Shown piece by piece: positions 1 through 13,371 of a DNA stretch of 64,000 nucleotides. Below the pieces are notes generated by a model that was not told the DNA's origin, ran no database searches, and saw nothing but the letters and a program-made list of their open reading frames with translations. A program made the position numbers and the translations under genes. Positions within the stretch are counted from its first letter, which is position 1. Every line of letters starts with the position of its first letter. Source of the DNA: Saturnia japonica (taxonomy: Eukaryota; Arthropoda; Insecta; Lepidoptera; Saturniidae); NCBI GenBank assembly GCA_033032175.1, contig CM065331.1:10664370-10728369 (forward strand), given 5' to 3'.

Positions 1-3000
1 CTGACCTAGTTTCTTGTGGTCTTTTTGAAGTTAGGGAAGTTTAACGAAGCGAAACTTTGACATGCACTATAAGGCACTCCACGTTGTCGATAAAGATTTT
101 TAATTTTTTTAATAAATGTGTCAACTAAATGAAACTTCCCAATATATCTAGAAATATTCCTTCATTTTATATGATTCTATATGATCGTAATCAATATTTT
201 CATGTTAACTTATGAACCCTACGTTTTACAGCGGCAATGGACGAGTAACTAAAAAAAAAGAGAAAAATATGCACAATTGCACATTATTACAATTTGCTTA
301 AGATTTTTCTAAGAATCGCTCTTAACTTATTATTTTTTATTGTCAATAAATAATCATAGGAAAACAAGAAATAAACAGAAAAAGAAAACTAAGCAGATAG
401 AATTACGTAAATACAAAATGTTAAAATGAATTGACAGGACTCAATGAATAATAGCATAATTTAAAGGGAAATAAATAATAATAGCTAACCTACCTATTGA
501 ATATTTACATAAATGCATGAGAACCGAAACAGTTATATCACTAGAGATTCAATCTCAAACAACAGCGGTTGATTAACACTCCAAAACAGACAAAACCATT
601 CCAGACGAAGAAGTAGATATAGAAAACGTAATTTCACAAACATCAGAGCAATTTTCGTGCACACGTTTTGATTAGACGTATTAAGTGTAATACAATCGAG
701 TGCCATTGAAGACACTAACGAAGTTTAATGATAGGTGAACGTTGCAAGCTGCAACCACAATGATGCTAATTTGAAGGGGATTGTGCTGCTACGAGATCAG
801 ACATAGATATGGTTTTAATTGGATTAAAAAACTTTTAAGGTGAAATACACTATTTAAATTTAATTAGATAATAAAAAGACAACGAATATTAACTTTATAT
901 GCAATTTAATGTAATTTAATTAAGTAAATACAATTTAAATACAATATTATTTTAAAAAAAAGTGGAATGGAGTAAGAGACATGTAGTGCAGGCAAAATAA
1001 ATCTGATCGAGCTAATGCTGCGTTTCATAGAATGATTATTACAAACCACTTACATTTTGCTTTTGAAATTTTAGTTTATATCGGATCAGAATGAATCATG
1101 GGAAAAAGGAGCTACCGTCTGATTAAGTAGACGATATTCTTTATAGATCTAATGATATTCCATACTTAAACACTATATTTATAAAGGAATCGAAATGAAA
1201 ACACCTAAGATAAGTGCTAAGACTAAAATTGAAGGAGTAGGAACTAAAGAATGGTTTAAATGTAATATTAAAGGAAAATATTTTCGACTTATTGACGACT
1301 GAAAGAAGTCTTCAATAGCAAATTAGAACAATAACCACCATACCAAATCAGGAAAGGTTAGCTTTGAAATAGAAAACAATGATGCTAGTCGAAATAATAT
1401 ACGCGAATGACCATAAACACCAATAGACTGAAACTGAAAACTAAAAGTTTTAACACGTGGCATTTACAAATGGTACTTACCTCAACCGGGAGCGGTGTGC
1501 CATAGTTGCGTCTCGTTCCCACTTTATAATAAGACTAAGCCTTCTCGTTCTCTCACACCCTGGTTAACAACCTTTGACTTTTGGAAGGAGTTTGAAAGTG
1601 ACGTGTGTATGAATGGAGACTTCGAGACCGAATGAGGTACCTTGAGGTGCACCGGGAACCGCTATCTCTATGTGCAATTTTGCAATGGTTTTTCGCCCGG
1701 GGGTGAGAGAACGGGACCACCGCCTCTGCGGACGATCCACGGAGGAATGTTCCGCGACCCCGGCATCACATCAGGATCTCCCGCTTGGCATTATCAACTT
1801 TCTCAAACGCTCATGAGGGGTTGATCCGCGCACGCGTATTGCCAATTTTACGTCCCGCTCATACCTGCAGCGGAAAAGAGATGGGGGAACGAACTTTAGG
1901 GATGATATTCCGAGGGTGAAAAGACGGTGAAAGATGGAAATGCATCTCGGACTCCGCTCGGATTTCCGGAGCTCGTGATTTTGTTTATTGATTCGTATCG
2001 AAGCTAAGACTACTTCGGGTCGCTTTTTGGGAACGTTAGATTTATTGGTTCCCTTATCCTCTCTACATGACATTAATAAATTATTGATATAGATCAATAA
2101 AAACTTATTTATCATTAACTTAATGGATAACGATAAAATATACAAACAACTTGACGATGCAAACCTAATAATAAATTATAAAAAGGGATGATTTAACAAT
2201 ACACCTGAGGCCACTTTAGGTGACAAAAGGGCATTGATTGCGGTCGATTTTCAAACTTAAATTAAGTTATAGGAAACTAACCTTTATTACTTTCCGTTTA
2301 TGACGTAGAATTTATATTTGACGTTTTATAAAGTGGTGTGACCCTAAAAAGCGATGACATAAACGACAATTATGAATATTTGTTCAGCGGAGTGCACAAC
2401 GCGATGGCGCAGAAATAATAGGTAAAGACGGGAAGGGTTGGAGTGTTTTGACAGCGCAACACTTGGATGAAGATTGGATTGATACAAATGCGTTTGATAC
2501 ACAACTTGATGTAGGAACATAGATGAACACTTACTTGCGTATATGACCAACTAATGTAAAATATTTTCCTATATCCACTTAAATCATATTCTAACGCGAT
2601 TTTAAATATTTCAAACACAGTTGAATGGGTAGCTGAATTTAATTTCGGGACTATAACCCTGTTACAGAATAAAGCGAGTTAAACTACGCTTCGGATATGA
2701 ACAACCAAAAATTAACATCAAAATTTTAACTTCAACTTTGCACATTTCTGTTAAATATAATAACAATAAAAAAAAAATTGTTTTCATGACTAATATTTTT
2801 TATAAAACAAAATGATGAGTTATATTTTTTAAGCTAATTTATTGATCGTTAATATTTTATTACTCAAACTTAGCCGCACACCTTTTGCACGGTAGTCGCA
2901 AGTACCCTATCGAACCACAAATTTCGCTGGTCACAAATTTTAAGTTCACATCTTATCTTGCTCATTAAGCCAATAAAATGGGTAAAAAAGGTACACTATT

Positions 3001-6000
3001 TCTCTAAATCTCCGCAGATCTGTTTCGCTTCGATCATACCAATTAATGCGTTCATGTATTCGAACCGGTTCTGAGTTTTGTATACATACTTTTCCCACAA
3101 TAAGTATTTACTGGATTCCGTCCATGTAGGTCAGCCCGAGCCGGCCGCGGCGCCGGCATCTGCTTCCACGCCCGTTCGCATTTTCTATGTACTTGTTTAT
3201 TCATAAATCTTTTAATACATCAATATATCGTCGTTGCGCCTTCAACATCCGCTATGTAGAAATCTTAACTTTTCAGGTGAGTTTAAGAGTTAATTGTTAA
3301 GCTATTTACAGGAGCAGCGACATTGCGATACAAAAGTTAAACACAACAATAGCTAAGTCTTCTACGCATAATTATTTTTTTTCGTCCTCATAAGGATACG
3401 TCATAAGTAGTAGCGATAAAGATACAGATAATTAAAATCATATATGTTTAAAAATAAAGTTTTCAATCTGGGACCAACTGGAATTTATGACGTACGGACA
3501 AACCGCAAGCGTAAGCTAATTTAGTTTCAACTGTATAAGTTAATTTACATTCAAGTTAAAGCAATGGGGGAGGGGGAGGGGGGGGGGTATTTGTTTTGAT
3601 AATTATACACTTTGGTTCACGGTAGTCAAGTGTTTGTGACAATTACTAACAATTGTACAATAGTGTATACATTACTGAGTGACTTTCGCTTATTGTCAAA
3701 GTATCCTCGACTCGTATGTACTACTCCATCAGTTTTAAAAACAGCCAGGTTGCAGTCAACATGTTCACCCGCTAATTAAATACTATCAGTACCAACATCT
3801 AAACCCAACAACAACATTATTTTTACATGACTCATAAATAACAAAGAAGTGATAAATATTTGTAAGAATAAAGTGCTGTTCCATTCCTTTTTTCTACTTC
3901 ATGGGGAAATGGAGATAGATAAATTAATACATAATATAATAGTATCCGAGTCCGAGGACCGCGTGGAGCTATCAAGTTGAAATTAATACCAAACTTCTAA
4001 ATCAACGCAATCCAAAGACACTGCTATTTATGCCGCATATAACGGTCACAAACGAATAAAAACTTATAAAGTATTTCCAGTTGACTTAGAATCATGATAT
4101 TTGGCAAAAAGCAATGTATTTTATAGCACAAGTAAAGAAAAAAAAAAATTACGATTACAAACTTATTTGCAGTTGGTAAATTGGCCCCGGCATAAAGATG
4201 TATGGGGGACAACAGTTTTCCAACGGCAAAGTTTGTCCCTCAATATAATTTATCTTCCCGTTAGAATTGTTTGCAACTTTCTTCAGTGATATTCCCTAAT
4301 TATTATGATGAATGCGAGTGTACAATAACGGAACCCGCGGTACATAAGTCCTACTTGCACTTGGCCCGTTTTTTATAGTATCACGATAAAGCGAAGGCAC
4401 AGTGCCGAACGATAAACACACGACGCCATGATTCCAGCCTGCAAACTTCCAAACGCGATAAACTTGCTGTAATGAATTTATTCACCGAGTGCTTCGTGGC
4501 TCAGTCGGGTACAGATCCTGAATACTTACCGCTTGATTGCAAGATATATGCGCAATGCGTACCACTATGTCGGTTGTTTCACTTGGCACCTACCGCCTAG
4601 CAATCGTTCAGTGATGCTGGACACTGGTCCATCGCTGACAAAGGCAACATAAATAGTAGGTACACCATATTATTATGTTATAACTTAAGTAAATTCTCAA
4701 AAAAGTACTTTTCCTTGCACCGTAGAGGTAAAGAAGAAATCGTGACAAAACTTTTATACACAATTCCAAAATGTATTTTCTATGCATCACAGCGGGACGC
4801 TTCCAACGCCGAGACTCGACAGATTTTTGTTGATAAAAAAATATCGCCTCTTCACATGACTCCAAGGGTGTTAAAGTGAATTATTCCTAACGTGAAAAAT
4901 CTATTTTCATCGTGGCTACAATTTATATTTATTTATGTACACAGCAGAATATATATTGCTTGAATTTTCAAATTTATTTAAAATTTGAACTTTTTTATTA
5001 ACCGCTCTGAAAATAGTCTTTTGAACCAGTTTTAGTTAAAAGTGTGACCGTGCTGGCCCCATTCTTTATATTTATAAAATCTAATAAAAGGGTACCACCA
5101 TTTTTGAAATGACCCTTTGATTCGAAACCAAGCCTATCTTATATATGTATACAATATACATTACACATACAGACATCACTATCATTTACATAATGATCCA
5201 CACTATAACAACCTTTTGACAATAAAACCTGCTTCACATAGTCTTTCAACGGCCTTGCCGTCTAGAAAATCGGTTTGTTTTTAAAATCTAGTTTATCTAA
5301 GTCTTTTCGAACATACAAATTTATCGGCGCAGGAATTAATAGTGCCAGGACGCCTGAAAAGTATAACGTTAATTTTGATTTTTTGTGTATATTTGAAAAT
5401 CAAGACCCTCAATTAATTAAATTTAAATAAAAAGTATATGTATGGCTCACTATATACATACTCCACGGTCTAATCAATCAACTATCACGGGAACAATAAT
5501 ACCTACAGAGTATAAAATTAAATAAGTTAATCCTACTTACCAAATATATTCGTTTTTCGTTTCAGATAAATCGTTCGAGTGTTCACTCTGTTCTGATAAA
5601 CACTATATAATAATTACAGAATATGCACTAAGGACGTTTTTTTTTTTAAAGGCACTCGTTATGGCGTGTTCGTTTTTCTCTCCTCTTCACATCGCAATCC
5701 TTTTACCTGTAGAAAAAAGAGATTCATAAATTTAATACAGTATAAAGTTTAATCATTATACACGTCACGTCCACACTGTCCACATGGGTCTATCAGTAAA
5801 AAATAATTTTCCTCTTTAGCTTATGCTACACGGTTACGGTTTACGGTTTTCTTACAAGGAAAATGTATTGCTGATTTCTCTTGGACCCATACAGTATTCA
5901 ATTACTTTCGTCGCCCTTTATTACTGTAAAAATAAAACTAGCTAACCAAGAATTGTGATCAAAAACATTCCAATAAATTTAAGGCACAAACGAAATATGG

Positions 6001-6030
6001 ATGGGAAAACAAAATTTCCTCCCAATCCGT
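1..6030. other. No gene seen; AT-rich with GC-rich patches
   Basis: Open frames here are short and carry no domain. Three patches stand out: 1461-1990 (GC-rich, unidentified, perhaps an old transposon 5' end), 3128-3175 (CCGAGCCGGCCGCGGCGCCG) and a G-run tract at 3566-3587. I recognise no function. Confidence 0.4.
3566..3587 (+). other. G-quadruplex-prone tract
   Basis: Runs of 5, 5 and 10 G separated by single A bases. This composition can fold into G-quadruplex DNA; no gene is near it. Confidence 0.5.
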
Positions 6031-6210
6031 AGGCAGCACGTTGGGCGCCAACATTCTGTGTGACAGAGACGGACGGTTATCGCTATATAGCCATCTCTCT
6101 CGGGGCGCCAGACGTCCTGGCGCCGTCTGCAAGGCGTCTGCCGTCTTCACGGAGCCTGTTACATAACCGGGAACTCTGCTACTGGACCCCGGGGTCCTTC
6201 AGGACTTGCC
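6031..6210. other. GC-rich block, unidentified
   Basis: Repeats of the short word GGCGCCA and GGCGTC around 6045-6145 in an AT-rich setting. Open on both strands because of composition. No domain recognised; could be the head of an unclassified repeat. Confidence 0.3.
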
Positions 6211-6581
6211 ATTATGCAAATATCGTATTAAAATGGGTCGAAATTATTCCTACAAAATCTTAGGTACGTTATTTAATACAAGAATACATTAATTTAATAC
6301 ATGAATGGCTGCGGTTCTCAGACAATTTTATATTTTTATACAACATACGTATTGGATAAATGTCTAGTAGTAGTTTATTTGATAATGCATGAAATGTGAG
6401 TTTTTAACACATGGTATATAGTTAAATTTTAATGAATGAATACCTACTTTATTGCACTTTTAAGTTGTACACGGGCGAGCTTAATGCTATAAAGCATTTT
6501 CTACCAGCTAACTAATGCGGAAACAATTATTATTATTACAAATAAAACAAAGAAATCTATACGAATTAATAAGATTAATTG

Positions 6582-7035
6582 CGTATGAAAGTATATACGG
6601 TACATAGAACAAAAAAAATATTTCTAAATATTTTGTCTGTCAGTCTGTTTGTTCCGGGTAATCTCCGTAACGGTTGGACCGATTTCGACGGGACTTTCAC
6701 TGATGGATAGCTGATGATATAGGGAGTAACTTAGGCTACTTTTATTTTAGAAAACAATTAGGGTCCCGCATAAATAAATAAAAATTGGTCATGGTGAATC
6801 AATTCGGGCGCTTAAATGGATTATGCTGAGTAAACCATAAGAGATATAGCAAATTAATATACTACATAATCATAGGCATTAAAAAAACCTACAAAAAAGT
6901 CCGAGAGAGTACTCATCTATCTTCTAAGGAACAACCACAATAAGCATTTTTGTCTTTAAAATAGCCGGGAGCGGGGGAGCAAGATTCGCGCGGGCAATTT
7001 GTAGTCCACGTGAGCGAAGCCACGGGCACAGCTAG
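6582..7035 (+). mobile_element. Helitron-like family H1, copy 1 (5' shortened)
   Basis: Shares its whole body with 29701-30210, 45412-45845 and 59100-59619: GGTTGGACCGATTT, GACGGGACTTTCACTGAT, GGTGAATCAATTCGGGCGC. It ends CACGGGCACAGCTAG followed by T. Just upstream of the end, CGTG..CACG can pair in a short hairpin, as in Helitron 3' ends. Non-coding. Confidence 0.7.
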
Positions 7036-8104
7036 TTTTTTTAATATAATTATCTAGTATATTATAATATTGTTTAAAAAGTGATAAAGAAGGGAACGCG
7101 GGCGTACGGTATGGTGTTGGCGTATGTGAAACTTGTTGTTAGTTACAACATTTCCTGTGAGTGGGTGCTGGCCTGCTCGCCTGCTGGCCTCCTACCACAT
7201 TCTTACAACACGCACTCTTTTGTGTCGCACCGGGATCTCATATGCAATTCAAGTCAAGCCACATTCAATTATTGTATTACCTATTAGCAAACAACAGCGA
7301 TTTTCTACGCATTAATTACAATATTATCAACAAAGATGTATCGACAATTGCAACTTGTATTTATAATTTGATACATAATATTAACAAAGAAAACCTTATC
7401 AATAATATATCTAAATAATTTATCAAATATTTATGCCAACGCCCTCAGTTTGAATTTTAAATAAATAGAAAATTCTGTGGCACAATTACAAAAATTAAAT
7501 TAAAACAGCTTATTATGTTAATCAAGTTTCTACCAGTGTAAGAATTATCAAAATCGGTTCAGTCGTTCCAGAGAGTACTTGCTAGAAACACAAAATTCTA
7601 CCTTTTTATACTAAAAGTGTAGATTGACATTTATCTGATTGGTGATAGGTTATTTTCAAATGCTCGTCTGAGTAAATAAAATTATAAGTTTTAAAATTCG
7701 TCGTGTAAAATCTATAGGCGTGTTCCGGCAGATGCAATTCAACTAAGCTTTCGTAATATGATCAGTTAACATCAGAGCGTGTTCCAAATGAAGCTTGTTT
7801 TTGAATACGATAGAATGTTTCGTCTTATTTACATAGCAGCGCCTTAAGCGGAAAAGCGTTGAAACTAGAGCTGTCGGCAGGGAAAACAAAGTATTTCATC
7901 GTACATATTATTAAAACAACAGGGAGGGGAGGGGTTGACATTACTTTACGATAATTTCTCTAAGTATCAGCAAATTATTGAAATTTAATAAATTTATGTT
8001 TTTAAATTATTAAAATTTTCGGTAATTGTGTTGTTAGGTTCTTCCGTAAACATCCTTCTAATTTTCCGGATAATAAACGTTAAAATAATATGTATTACCT
8101 ACAT
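7036..8104. other. No gene seen
   Basis: AT-rich. 7540-7625 has text typical of Helitron-like elements (ATCGGTTCAGTCGTTCCAGA and an end-like CTAAAAGTGTAG), otherwise nothing recognised. Confidence 0.4.
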
Positions 8105-8195
8105 AGGCATTTGGTCAAAATGTCATGCAAGTGATTCGAACCCACGTCATTCGACACGTTGTCCGAGCACACTACCACTGAGCCACTATTGCTTT
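8105..8195 (-). mobile_element. tRNA-derived SINE head
   Basis: On the minus strand an A box TGGCTCAGTGG (8175-8185) and a B box GGGTTCGAATCAC (8131-8143) are spaced as in pol III promoters. No tRNA cloverleaf can be completed, so it is a SINE rather than a tRNA gene. Confidence 0.65.
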
Positions 8196-8869
8196 AAATA
8201 AAAGTATTAAAAAGCCCGTACTACTTAATTAATTTTTCTTTTCTCTTTTGGTTGTTGTATCTATTATAAATAATTAGTGTTGCCAAGTGAACTTTAAGTA
8301 CATTATTCACTGTAATTATAGCGCATTTACTGTTTATAAAATCAACTGTAATGTATTTACTCTACGTAATCTCTTCATTTACTATTTGAGCTATTAGCAC
8401 GATATGCATCGAAATTTTAGGACAGTAAACGGATGACGAGTAGAGAAAATCATACCGTTGTTTAATGCTTAGTCAGGCACCCGAATAGTTTTGTGATCAA
8501 TATCAAATTATATCAATTAAACATTAAATAGTCGATAAAGCATTAACACGATTTCTTTATTTGCTGAAAATCACATAACTGTTTGTTAGTTACCTTGAGG
8601 ACAGAGTTCACACGTTTGCATTATTATTATATTACACATAAACCGCAATCATAATTAATTTAATAATTATATTTTCCGGTACGGTATAAGTTATCGACAT
8701 ATTATTATTAATAAATTGAACAGGCTGTTAACCTCGACTTATCAGCATTACAATATTCATTTCGTGAATAGCTCAGCTTCGATAATTTCGCATAAGATCC
8801 ATCGTATCGTTTTGTCAAATTTAAATTTAATACCAGTTTCCGCTAGGGGCGCTGCCTGTTATCATTTCT

Positions 8870-9085
8870 ATATTTTTCTTACATACAAGGACATTTCACA
8901 AGCGTTCAGGATTCATCACGATGTTTCCTTCACCGTCAGCCGATAGTGTTACCAATTTGAATTACTAAATATACGCGAATTCCTAAAAATCATTGGTACA
9001 TGCCGAGTTTAGAACCTGCGAAAATCGAATCGATATTCCGCCGCCGCCGGTCTAAACCACTTGACCACCAAGATAACCTTCAAAA
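8870..9085 (-). mobile_element. tRNA-derived SINE, second family
   Basis: Contains CAGGATTCATCACGATGTTT and ATCATTGGTACATGCCGAG, the body of a common lepidopteran SINE. On the minus strand there are an A box TGGTCAAGTGG near 9070 and a B-box-like GCAGGTTCTAAAC near 9015. Confidence 0.6.
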
Positions 9086-9827
9086 AGGACCTAATAATAA
9101 CACTCACCTACATATTTTTTACAATGATGACGTCACGTTTCGTAATTGGCATTTCCAATCACGTTATTATGAAAATCACAATTAAATAAATGAGAAATTA
9201 TATCTTCCGGGTTAGTTTTGTTTTATGCTTTTTATGAATATACCAATATGAGTAATAAATAATTAACTTTAATTGTCTAAACATAATGTCAACTCGCGGA
9301 TTCTATAGGTTTTTCCGCTATTATTTCCTCTGACTAATCAGGATGATTGGAGTAACTCATGAATCGGTCGATCTCGCGTCCGTGCCACTCATCGGACCTA
9401 CTTTGAAAAGCTGGGACGTTGGAAACATACGAGCAATGGAATTATGTATCGCATGAAAGCCGGTTTTTCATATTCAGACGAATATGTGAACCTCTACATT
9501 TTACAATAATTATAAGATTAACGCGCATAAGCGAAGCCATTATAAAGGACTTCTCTTTTTTCTCCATAAGACGGACCGTATTAGTCACAATTAGTTTTTC
9601 ATGACACAAAAAAAAGCGTAGTCGCTCACATACCATTTGCCAGTACAAAAATATATGAAGAAAACACAAAAGATTTCGCAAATGAGTATGCGGATAATAT
9701 TGCATATTTGCTAACGAACCCTTAAAAGCGTAAAATATTTGAACAGTATACGAATATTTCGCAAATGTGAAGCATATTTCAATGAATTATTTCAAACTCA
9801 CATTGTCTTTTTACCCGTGTGCGAAAA

Positions 9828-9995
9828 AGAAGGGTTATGTTTTTCGAGTGTATGTATTAGATTTTTCTTAATTGTGAGTGACATAGACTATATACATTTA
9901 AAGTACGAGGTCGGGGAGTCGAATAAAAAATAAAAATAGTTTTTTTTCTGTGTTTTTGTTTGCAGTAGGATGTTTTGTTTCGTTGTTATTTTTAA
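9828..9995 (+). repeat. Dispersed repeat Z, copy
   Basis: GGGTTATGTTTTTCGAGTGT, GTGACATAGACTATATACAT, AAGTACGAGGTCGGGGAGTC. Relatives at about 19800-19930, 20543-20745 and 51750-51930. Non-coding; class not known. Confidence 0.5.
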
Positions 9996-10378
9996 AATAT
10001 ATAATATAATGCATTTAAACCAAGCATCTTTCAGTGTGTACCGGCAGTTGACCTTCAGAAGGTTTTTTTTAAATCAAGTTAAAACTTTTGTAAGAAGTTT
10101 TCTCAAAAAGTGGAGCCCTTTTTAACACGCTTTTATTAGCTTCACCTGTATGTATGTAACCGACACCTTTGAGCTCGATTTTGACCTACTTTGAATGATC
10201 AAATTTAATTCAAACTTTGCACACCTGTCAAAAGTCGATGACAATGCAATAATCCGATCAAAGCATCCGATTATCCTAATTAGATTCGCCAGGATTAATT
10301 AATTTCTTTCCGCATTCTTTGCATGCGAGTAAGAGAGATAGAGCTAGTGCGTGAACTACGCATGGGTGCAGTTCCACA

Positions 10379-10597
10379 CTTACTCTTTCGTGCATGCAAG
10401 GTTGTATAGTTGATCATGCAGTCATTTATTTGGGTCCGCGATTGTTTGCTGCTGGACAAGCTTATGTGGCACTTCGTCGTGGAAGATCCTTGGACGGTAT
10501 ACGAATTGAAGAACTTGATTGCTCATAATTAACAGGAAGAACTCCATGTAACAGTGAAGCATTGAATGAAATGATTCGATTAGGAGATAAACCATAA
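10379..10597 (+). pseudogene. PIF1-type helicase C-terminal relic (Helitron-like)
   Basis: One frame reads MQGCIVDHAVIYLGP, then FAAGQAYVALRRGRSLDGI, then an in-frame TAA at 10526-10528, and continues LTGRTPCNSEALNEMIRLG to a stop at 10595. The (K)xQG..VDHAV and GQAYVALSR-like motifs are the last helicase motifs of PIF1-family proteins such as those of Helitron transposons. Only about 72 codons survive, so it is a dead fragment. It could derive from an autonomous Helitron or another PIF1-encoding element. Confidence 0.7.
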
Positions 10598-10925
10598 AAT
10601 CTACAATCAGTCACAGAGTGAAAATTCACACTCATCCTCATTCTCAGTGCCGCCAACAGATTCGCTCCTATGATTATAATATTTTGTAGAGTGATTACGG
10701 ATTGAAAATTCCATACTCAAGCATTAATGTGACTGACTGTATATGTAAATAAGGTTGCACCTCTATGTGTCTCGCTGTTTATATTGGCATCATAGAAATC
10801 TTTGAATATGTGTTCTTAACCAAGATACAATCGGAACACATTTGTACATATTAAGGGCGGTTGATAGTTAGCAAATCGAACTAAATAATTTATAGTTTAA
10901 AAAATTTAACTAAAAAATTAAAAAT

Positions 10926-11302
10926 AAATAATAGTTTAAAAAAAACTAAAAAAAACACGCTTTCATAAAAAATCCAACTAAAAACAGAAAATAAAATTTA
11001 ATAAATTTGATTAAGTACAGTGTAAAAAAAAAATTAATGTACATTATTGTTAAAAAAGCGTGGGGTGCATAGTGTCAATAATTATAAACATATTATTGAC
11101 AGATAATGAGTAGAAGAATCATCACTTCGATAATATAATATATTAAAAAGCGCTTTGAATACACCCCACGCTTTTTTTACAATAATGTACATTCATTTTT
11201 TTTTACACTGTACTTAATCAAATTTATTAAATTTTATTTTCTGTTTTTTAGTTGGATTTTTTATGAAAGCTTGTTTTTTTTTGTTTTTTTAAACTATTAT
11301 TT
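10926..11302. mobile_element. Foldback MITE with about 145-bp arms
   Basis: Left arm 10926-11070 and right arm 11159-11302 are reverse complements with only a handful of mismatches (both contain CTTTCATAAAAAATCCAACT and AATGTACATTATTGT). An 88-bp spacer separates them. A transcript would fold into a long hairpin. No coding capacity. Confidence 0.8.
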
Positions 11303-11805
11303 TTCCACTAAACTTGAATTTCGGTCGCTGTCAGATGAACTCGAAATGTGTCCATAGCATTTTTTAAAAGCAACACCCCACCTCCCCGCAACTATTGAGA
11401 AATTTCCACATAAATGTTCAGAATTAGGTTTGACTTTAAAAAATAGTTGATCTAACTTTGATGACATCATCACTATTATGACTCTGTTCTGAAAACCCAA
11501 CTCTCTTCAAGGAGATCCAGCCTACTGGCACATTTAAAATTATCTTTATACTTTTTAAATTACCGGCAATGGCTAAATTGAATAACATATATATCATCCA
11601 AAGATAACAACCTTTCTGATACTGAGGTCATCTTATATTGATACTTAAAAAATGCGCGAAGGTAGACTAGAAAGCTAAACGGGTCAAGATTACAACAACT
11701 AGTGCAGCGATGCCGCGAACTAACTAAACTTATCGTTGTTGTAATGATTGTGGCCCGGAACATGAGTCGTAGCGGACGATTTAACAATTATTAAATCATA
11801 CAGTT
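11303..11805 (-). other. Two short open frames between MITEs, unassigned
   Basis: Minus-strand frames 11297-11500 (67 aa) and 11560-11787 (75 aa, with RHRCTSCCN) lie between the foldback MITE and MITE Y copy 1. No domain recognised; they may be fragments of the same decayed element. Confidence 0.25.
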
Positions 11806-12132
11806 AAAGGAGACGGATACTGTTTCATACAAACATGGACCTGGGTAAAAAAAGATATGTAAATGTCACTAAAAAAAGCGGATTTTTTGCAATCTAAAAG
11901 CAGAGATTTAGAATATTTCGTAAAAGCAAACTTCAATGAAACTATTTTTGAAGTAGGATTAATATTAAAAAAGGGTTATGTTTAAGATCTTTTAAAGTTA
12001 TTAGTTTGCTTATTTTGTTGATTGTGAATTTTAATGATATTGCACAATTTTAAAAACAAAAATATATTCAATTTTATATACCATGTTTCAACTATGTAAT
12101 TACATTCTGGGCCTAGAAATAACCGTCACCTT
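11806..12132 (+). mobile_element. MITE family Y, copy 1
   Basis: Terminal AAAGGAGACGGATAC and, at the other end, a decayed inverse of AAAGGCGACGGGTA. The body matches 35849-36197 in reverse (TTGTTGATTGTGAATTTTAA, ATTGCACAATTTTAAAA-like). Non-coding. Confidence 0.65.
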
Positions 12133-12852
12133 GCAATCAATGCGCTGTGATTTCCCTAGAATTCTATTTGTTTGTGCACTGTATGGAGTGTGTGGTAGTA
12201 CTGTCGGTCCCAGATTGGACTTTTTGAACCTCTTATCTGTTAACTAAAAAGCTGTTACTAAATACTACATACGTGTTCTACATACCGGAGTGTGACACAA
12301 AAAGTAAACTGTCCCAGTTTGGTACATGCTCTTCTCTATTCAAATTTAAAGATCTTTAATATTAATGCCATAATTGTTTGTTAAACTTTTAATTTCAGTT
12401 ACATTCATTTGAATTTATTTTTTTCAGTTATTTTAACAATCGCGTTCACTTGTGTTTTATGTTGGTATCCCCGCGCTATTAGAAGGTCACCTCAGTTATT
12501 GTGTCTGTCTAGTTTTCTGACAATGTTCGATAAACAGATGCTTTTAAGATGTGGTAGAAGTAATATCTTCATACCGGGAAAATATTCAATAGATCTTCCC
12601 TATATCAAGCATAAAACATTGTTTTTTGTTTTTAAATCTAATTTCAGTAGTAATAATTTAGTTAGGTATAGTTATTCGGTTAGGTATACGCGTCGCATTT
12701 CGCGATCAGCCTGCGCATATCCATTATCCAGTTTCTAAATAAGCGGACGCTGCATCACAACGGTGACTGTCGATCTCTGTAACTACCACTGTTTTTGGAT
12801 TGTACTGTGTTTACAATCAGGCATAGATTTGTTTATCACCGTTGGTATAAAG

Positions 12853-13080
12853 CAATAATGGCTCAGAGGTAGCGCGCAGGGACACCGCGCATCGCGTCGA
12901 TTGACCCGAGTTCGAATCCTTAAAATGAGCCTGAGCTGTCAGTAAAGAGAAAATATCGCAATGAAACCATAGACGGTGGTAGGGCATATTCCAATTACCA
13001 CCTGGCTAGCACCTATAAGATGTGTTCCGACAACTGCACTTGGGAGTCAATCTCCCACTAGGCTTAGTAGTATGTTTTTG
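12853..13080 (+). mobile_element. tRNA-derived SINE, family S1, most complete copy
   Basis: A box TGGCTCAGAGG (12859-12869), B box GAGTTCGAATCC (12908-12919), then a body with GGTGGTAGGGCATATTCC, ACCACCTGGCTAGCACCTAT and AGTCAATCTCCCACTAGGCT. Shared with 15505-15762 and 48965-49115. Confidence 0.75.
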
Positions 13081-13371
13081 AATCATAACGTCACTCAACA
13101 CCAAGCACGATTGAGTCCATAATATTACAATGCTACAAAAAAGTGTACTCATAAGCTATAAACAAACACTCACCATCAGGCAGATAATCGTCCAGTTTGT
13201 CCCTGTTAAAACTCTGTGATCGTATGTTTATGAATGAAAAACAAAAGGTTGAATCATTGACGAGACGTCTATTAGGGAAAATGAGTTCACTTTACTGGCC
13301 GAGCGCCAGGGCTGGCTGGTTTCGCCCTAATATATTTGCTTATACAAATTACTGCGTTATTTATAATAATA

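Noticed and set aside
1642..2145. Overlapping 60- and 124-codon frames in a GC-rich block
   Set aside because: No domain, no splice context and open on both strands, so likely due to base composition.
4498..4560. tRNA-like TGGCTCAGTCGGG
   Set aside because: A-box resemblance only; no B box and no cloverleaf.
11297..11787. RHRCTSCCN-containing frames as a zinc-binding gene
   Set aside because: Too short, no partner motif, and squeezed between two MITEs.
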